NCBI GenBank assembly: GCA_030549955.1
Contig: JAUQQI010000096.1
Span: 1 to 9,605, forward strand
From: Chloroflexota bacterium
GTDB taxonomy: Bacteria > Chloroflexota > Dehalococcoidia > JAUQQI01
Length of the DNA: 9,605 bases
Reading direction: 5' to 3'
Part shown: positions 6,045-9,605 of the stretch, one piece after another
How positions within the stretch are numbered: the stretch's first letter is position 1
How the letters are laid out: every line of letters begins with the position of its first letter
Notes under the pieces: generated by a model
The model's input: only the letters and a program-made list of their open reading frames with translations
Told to the model about the DNA's origin: nothing
Database searches by the model: none
Position numbers and translations under genes: made by a program

Positions 6045-8132
6045 TCAACCCTCCGGAATTATCCGGCGCCGCACCCCCGTCGGGGTCCGCTCAACCTCGA
6101 CCCGCCCCCTCCCCTGACGGGTCCAGACCCCGGTCAGGGCCACCCGGTTGACCCCGGCCGGCAGGAACGGTTCAGGCCGGGTCCCCGGCGGGTCCCACGG
6201 ATCATCCCGCAAGCCCAGCATCGTCGAAAGCAGTAAAAATATGCTGCCCGTTGCCCAGGCCTGGGGCCGGCAGGCCGTGGGGTACTCGACCGGAAACAGG
6301 GCTTCGTCCCGGCCGTAGCCGGCGAAAAGCTCGGGGAACCTGAACTCGGGCTGGGCGCCGAGGGCGTCAAGCAGGCCGCCGACCAGCCTTGCCGCCTCAG
6401 CGTAAAACCCGTACCGGACCAGGCCCGCCACGATCAGGCTGTTATCGTGGGGCCAGACCGACCCGTTATGGTACGAAACCGGGTTGTACCCGCCCTCCCC
6501 GGCCGCCATCGTCCGCACCCCCCACCCGGAGAAAAACTCCGGTTCCAGCAGCCGCCGGGCCACCTCGGCCGCCCGGACCGGGTCGGCGATGCCCGTCCAG
6601 AGAAGCTGTCCCCCGTTCGAAGTCAGCGAATCGACCCGGTTCTTTTTGCCGTCCAGGGCCTCGGCGAAAAACCGCCGGTCCTCCAGCCAGAAGTCCCGGT
6701 TAAACCGCTCCTTGAGTCCGGCGGCCGTCGCCCGCAGCCGGGCCGCCAGGTTGGGCTCCCCGAGGGCCCCGAGGATTTCGGCGAGGCCGAGTCGGGCCGC
6801 ATAGGCGTAGCCCTGCACCTCGCACAGGGCGATGGGCGGCTTGGCCAGCCGCCCGTCCGCAAACCTGACCGAATCACCCGAATCTTTCCAGCCCTGGTTC
6901 ACCAGGCCGACCCGACTTTCCCTGATGTACTCCAGGTAGCCGTCCCCGTCCCGGTCCCCGAACCGTTCGACCCATTCCAGGGCCGCCAGCAGGTTCGGCC
7001 GGAGCGACCGGAAAAACTCCAGGTCGGCCGTGAGGCGAAACAGGGCCCCGGCCACCATCAAAAAGAGGGGCGTCGAATCCACCGACCCGTAGTAGGGGTA
7101 CGGCGGAAACCCCCGGTGGCCAGCGGTCGTTACCCCATAGCGGTACTCGTGCAGGATCTTGCCCGGCGCCTCGGCCCGGCGCCGGTCGACCCGGGTTCCC
7201 TGGTGGCGTGCCAGGGTCCGCAGCACTTCCCTGGCCACGTCTGGGTAGAAGTGGAGGGTCTGGTAGGCGGTTATGAGCGAATCCCGGCCGAAGAGGGCCA
7301 CAAACCACGGGATGCCGGCCGCAATGACCGTCTCGCCCGCCACCCCATCACCACGGACGCACAGGGCCGCAAAGTCGTGAACGGCCCGCTCATAGGCCTG
7401 CCTGAGCACGTAGCTGTCGGTCTCGAGCCGGGGTGCCTGGTCGACCAGCTCCCGGTGCCGCCGGGCCCGGTCTTCGGTCGGCGGGGCCGCACCCGGCCGG
7501 CAGGTATAGGCCGGCTCCCCCCGGTCCCGCTCGTCCAGGGTCAAGAAATCGACGCACAGGTGCCAGCGCGCCCGGGGCCCGAGCCTGACCTCAAACCGGC
7601 ACCGGGGTCCGACCTGCGTCGGCCGCTCCGAGAGGTTGACGACCAGCCGCCGGACGAAGGCCTGCCGGCGCAGTTCGAACCGCAGGCTCCGGCCGTTTTC
7701 GGCCACCGTGAACCGGATTCCGGCCCGGCGCCTCGGTGGCGGCCGGCCGCTCTCCCGCTGGCCTTTAACGTCAAAGATGTGGGCAAAATCCGCGTCGAAA
7801 CCGAGTTCAAGGCTGAAGCGGGCCTCGCCTGAGCCGTAGTTTGTTATATCGATGTCCTCGTGCAGGCCCCGACCGACCTGCCGGCGCCGCACGATGGCCA
7901 GCCAGGCGGCGCCGACCACAGGCAGAACGGGGTTGGTTAAAAAGTGGACGGCCGAAAACGAATCGGTGGGCCGGGCGCTTAAGAAGACCGGGATCCGGCC
8001 GTCCAGCCGGAGGCTGTAGGCCGAGAGAAACCTGGTATCCTCATAGTAGAGGCCGAAGTCCGCCCCGCGCGGAACGTCGCCGACCTCGTCGGAAATGAGA
8101 AAGTTTGTGTCTTCGATAATGACCAGCCGCAC
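6045..8132 (-). CDS. Glycogen-debranching-type glycosidase (amylo-alpha-1,6-glucosidase-like)
   Basis: A 695-residue cytoplasmic protein with the two-part build of bacterial debranching-like glycosidases. The N-terminal beta-sandwich domain (about 1-215) has FLISDEVGDV and GLYYEDTRFLSAYSLRLDG, diagnostic of the family. The (alpha/alpha)6 catalytic barrel (about 240-640) has GIPWFVALFGRDSLIT (273-288), KDSGDS (416-421), CEVQGYAYAA (437-446), SYHNGSVWPHDNSL (553-566) and YPTACRPQAWATGS (617-630). The acidic residues in the KDSGD and PHD segments are likely catalytic, by analogy with related inverting barrels. The real substrate may be glycogen branch points or another alpha-glucoside; members are often annotated only as amylo-alpha-1,6-glucosidase. 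There is no signal peptide. Start is GTG at 8132 with a weak AAGGTG ten bases upstream; no other in-frame start is nearby. The next gene oxidises glucose, which fits glucose release. Confidence 0.85.
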   Translation of the reverse strand: MRLVIIEDTNFLISDEVGDVPRGADFGLYYEDTRFLSAYSLRLDGRIPVFLSARPTDSFSAVHFLTNPVLPVVGAAWLAIVRRRQVGRGLHEDIDITNYGSGEARFSLELGFDADFAHIFDVKGQRESGRPPPRRRAGIRFTVAENGRSLRFELRRQAFVRRLVVNLSERPTQVGPRCRFEVRLGPRARWHLCVDFLTLDERDRGEPAYTCRPGAAPPTEDRARRHRELVDQAPRLETDSYVLRQAYERAVHDFAALCVRGDGVAGETVIAAGIPWFVALFGRDSLITAYQTLHFYPDVAREVLRTLARHQGTRVDRRRAEAPGKILHEYRYGVTTAGHRGFPPYPYYGSVDSTPLFLMVAGALFRLTADLEFFRSLRPNLLAALEWVERFGDRDGDGYLEYIRESRVGLVNQGWKDSGDSVRFADGRLAKPPIALCEVQGYAYAARLGLAEILGALGEPNLAARLRATAAGLKERFNRDFWLEDRRFFAEALDGKKNRVDSLTSNGGQLLWTGIADPVRAAEVARRLLEPEFFSGWGVRTMAAGEGGYNPVSYHNGSVWPHDNSLIVAGLVRYGFYAEAARLVGGLLDALGAQPEFRFPELFAGYGRDEALFPVEYPTACRPQAWATGSIFLLLSTMLGLRDDPWDPPGTRPEPFLPAGVNRVALTGVWTRQGRGRVEVERTPTGVRRRIIPEG

Positions 8133-8155
8133 AGCCCTAACACACCTTGATTTCG

Positions 8156-8184
8156 ATTTTACATCCGGCCGTTGATCCCCGTAA
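8156..8184 (-). promoter_or_regulatory. Weak promoter candidate for the glycosidase/dehydrogenase pair
   Basis: On the minus strand TAAAAT (8161-8156, five of six) stands 17 bp from TTACGG (8184-8179), which matches the -35 consensus poorly. The -35 would lie inside the first codons of the divergent rhomboid gene. Start would be near 8149, leaving a leader of about 16 bases. Confidence 0.3.
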
Positions 8185-9167
8185 CCGACAGCGTCCCGGT
8201 CCGCCGCACCCCCTATGTCACTTTAGGCCTCATCGGCGCCTGCGTCCTCGTCTTCCTCTGGGAGCTGAGCCTGGGACCTGCCCTGGACCCGGCCATCAGC
8301 CGCTTCGGGTTCACCCCCCGGCTCTTCTTCCTGGCCCCGGCCGACGTCTGGTTTACGCTACTAACCCACCAGTTTCTCCATGCCGGCTGGGCCCACCTAC
8401 TGGCCAACATGCTCTTTCTCTGGATTTTCGGCGACAACGTCGAGGACCGGCTGGACCACCTGCCCTACCTGACGTTTTACCTGGGCTGCGGCGCCGGCGC
8501 CGCCCTGGTCCAGGCTGCCGTCAACCCCCTTTCGCCGGTGCCGATGGTGGGCGCCAGCGGGGCGATTGCCGGCGTCCTGGGCGCCTACCTGGTCTTCTAT
8601 CCTGGGGCCTGGGTCACCACGGTGGTGCCATTCTTTTTCTTCCTGCTGCCCGTGGACATCCCGGCCCTCATCTTCCTGCCCCTCTGGTTTTTGAGCCAGC
8701 TTTTGAACGGCCTGGCCGCCATCAGCCGGGTTCCGGCCACCGGTGGGGTCGCCTTCTGGGCCCACGCCGGCGGCTTCCTCCTGGGGGCGGCGGTCGGGGC
8801 CGTCCTCTCCCCCCTGACGGCCGCCCCGACCGGAGATGAAGGCTCCCGAGCCCCGGCTCCACCGGCGGCCCAGCTCATCAGCACCCTGGCCGACCTGGTC
8901 GCCCTGCTTCTGCTCATCCGGTTTGGGCTGGTGCTCACTTCCCCGGCCGTACACGGATTCGGCCAGACCATTATCAGCCTGCTCTTTAGCCTGACCGGGC
9001 CCCTGGTCGAACCGTTTGTTGAGTTCGCCCCGACCCTGCACTTCGGTCGCCTCCGCATCGAGCTTCCGAGCCTGGCGGCTGCCCTGGCATTCCACCTGGC
9101 CGGCGGGGTTTTAAGCTGGGCGTTCGGCCTTCTGGCTATCGTCTGGCGCTGGCTCAGGCGGACTTAG
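8172..9167 (+). CDS. Rhomboid-family intramembrane serine protease with YggT-like C-terminal domain
   Basis: A 331-residue membrane protein. The rhomboid core covers about residues 15-215. It has the first conserved loop THQFLHAGWAHLLANM with His75 and Asn79, the nucleophile Ser129 in VGASGAIAGVLGAY, and the general base His198 in FWAHAGGFLLG, so the dyad is intact. The N-terminus MIPVTDSVPVRRTPYVT matches the start of many bacterial rhomboids and supports the TTG at 8172, although no Shine-Dalgarno is visible. After an acidic, Pro/Ala-rich linker (about 216-233), residues 234-327 contain two or more hydrophobic segments with LIRFGLVL, SLTGPLVEPFV and IELPSLAAALAFHL, a layout like a YggT domain. 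The substrate is unknown. It diverges from the glycosidase gene across 39 bases, and its stop overlaps the YetF-like gene by 4. Confidence 0.88.
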   Translation: MIPVTDSVPVRRTPYVTLGLIGACVLVFLWELSLGPALDPAISRFGFTPRLFFLAPADVWFTLLTHQFLHAGWAHLLANMLFLWIFGDNVEDRLDHLPYLTFYLGCGAGAALVQAAVNPLSPVPMVGASGAIAGVLGAYLVFYPGAWVTTVVPFFFFLLPVDIPALIFLPLWFLSQLLNGLAAISRVPATGGVAFWAHAGGFLLGAAVGAVLSPLTAAPTGDEGSRAPAPPAAQLISTLADLVALLLLIRFGLVLTSPAVHGFGQTIISLLFSLTGPLVEPFVEFAPTLHFGRLRIELPSLAAALAFHLAGGVLSWAFGLLAIVWRWLRRT

Positions 9168-9185
9168 GACTGCCCCCTATCCGCC
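9157..9185. terminator. Stem-loop across two convergent stop codons
   Basis: GGCGGA (9157-9162) pairs with TCCGCC (9180-9185), and after a two-base bulge TAGG (9165-9168) pairs with CCTA (9176-9179) around a 7-base loop. It straddles the overlapping stops of the rhomboid and YetF-like genes and could end transcription from both sides. No T-run follows on either strand, so an intrinsic terminator is only a possibility. Confidence 0.35.
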
Positions 9186-9605
9186 AGGAACCGTTCGAGC
9201 CGGTCCAGACGGGCCAGAACCTCCTCAAGGGCCGTCGGCCGCCGGGGGATAACAGTAATCGTCCCGCTTGCCTCCAGGATAACCTGGTCGCACTGCGCGA
9301 CGGAGTCGACGCCCTGCCGGCGGATGGCAGCCAGAAGCTCCTCTTCGCTGACGAGCTCCCGGCGCAAGTTCTCGCCGATTATCTTCCCGTCCCTCACTAG
9401 CCAGACAGGGCCGCCCTCCAGTCGACGCTCCAGGGCCGGGTGCCTGTAAAGGTAGCGGACGACAACAGTGTTTACCAGCACCAGGGTGGCCGCCCCAATG
9501 AGGCCGCCCAGCAGGGAGTTGTCGTTGCCGATGATGGCGTTCTGGACGGTATTAGAGATGGTGAGAAGCACGACCAGGTCGAAGGAGTTGAGCTGGGCCA
9601 GCTCC
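9164..9605 (-). CDS. YetF/DUF421-family membrane protein, 5' end outside the window
   Basis: The C-terminal part of a DUF421 protein. The visible N-terminal side reads FDLVVLLTISNTVQNAIIG, then a transmembrane segment GGLIGAATLVLVNTVVVRYL. The cytoplasmic YetF domain follows: GGPVWLVRDGKIIGENLRR, then EELLAAIRRQGVDS and VILEASGTITVIPR, all typical of the family. The last 25 residues (EEVLARLDRLERFLADRG) look like a short coiled coil. A GTG at 9571 could be read as a start, but it lies inside the conserved FDLVVLL transmembrane segment and the frame stays open to the window edge, so the gene is cut by the window, not naturally short. The family's biochemical role is not established; YetF-like proteins are associated with stress or spore membranes in some Firmicutes. 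Confidence 0.85.
   Translation of the reverse strand, partial: ELAQLNSFDLVVLLTISNTVQNAIIGNDNSLLGGLIGAATLVLVNTVVVRYLYRHPALERRLEGGPVWLVRDGKIIGENLRRELVSEEELLAAIRRQGVDSVAQCDQVILEASGTITVIPRRPTALEEVLARLDRLERFLADRGQS

Noticed and set aside
6447..7832. Long plus-strand open frame opposite the glycosidase
   Set aside because: It is Pro/Arg/Gly-rich with no recognisable domain, as expected from the antisense of a GC-rich gene. The minus strand encodes a clear conserved enzyme there.
8397..9095. Minus-strand frame opposite the rhomboid gene
   Set aside because: Its Gly/Gln/Glu-rich protein is the antisense image of a hydrophobic membrane protein, with no domain.
1..9605. CRISPR array, insertion sequence, phage or defence system
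   Set aside because: No regularly spaced repeats, transposase or integrase frame, nuclease or defence-type domain was seen. The genes are metabolic, regulatory or membrane genes of even composition.

Overview
This is a compact, GC-rich bacterial chromosome segment with eight complete protein genes and one partial gene at the right edge. Near-consensus sigma-70 type promoters, strong AGGAGG ribosome binding sites, a Tat-type lipoprotein and the MenA/MenB route to menaquinone all point to a bacterium. Similarity of the glucose dehydrogenase, MenB and YetF proteins to those of Firmicutes or Chloroflexota suggests a lineage of that kind, possibly thermophilic. I cannot assign it to a genus, and no rRNA, tRNA, CRISPR or mobile element was seen.

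Layout. Positions 1-252 are a probable divergent promoter region: a Shine-Dalgarno-like sequence facing left lies at the very edge, and an extended -10 promoter faces right. The promoter drives two overlapping regulators, an ArsR-family protein with CmtR-like metal-binding cysteines (253-618) and a TetR-family protein (611-1219). The next genes lie on the minus strand. Reading in transcription order: a glycogen-debranching-type glycosidase (8132-6045) and a glucose 1-dehydrogenase-like enzyme (6040-4925) form one pair. After a structured 345-base gap, a second operon has its own good promoter and a 22-bp palindrome at the start point: a family 5 substrate-binding lipoprotein (4579-2948), menB (2930-2130) and menA (2133-1216). 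To the right, a rhomboid protease with a YggT-like C-terminal domain runs on the plus strand (8172-9167). It converges on a YetF/DUF421 membrane protein that leaves the window (9605-9164).

How the genes fit together. The debranching enzyme could release glucose or hydrolyse glucosides that the adjacent dehydrogenase oxidises to gluconolactone. MenB and MenA do consecutive late steps of menaquinone synthesis, apart from a thioesterase step between them. Their position behind an orphan ABC-type binding protein under a palindromic operator is the least expected arrangement here. I did not find a clear new multi-gene system. The best leads are the operator-controlled binding-protein/menB/menA operon, the metal-sensor/TetR pair, the rhomboid-YggT fusion, and the structured gap at 4774-4876.
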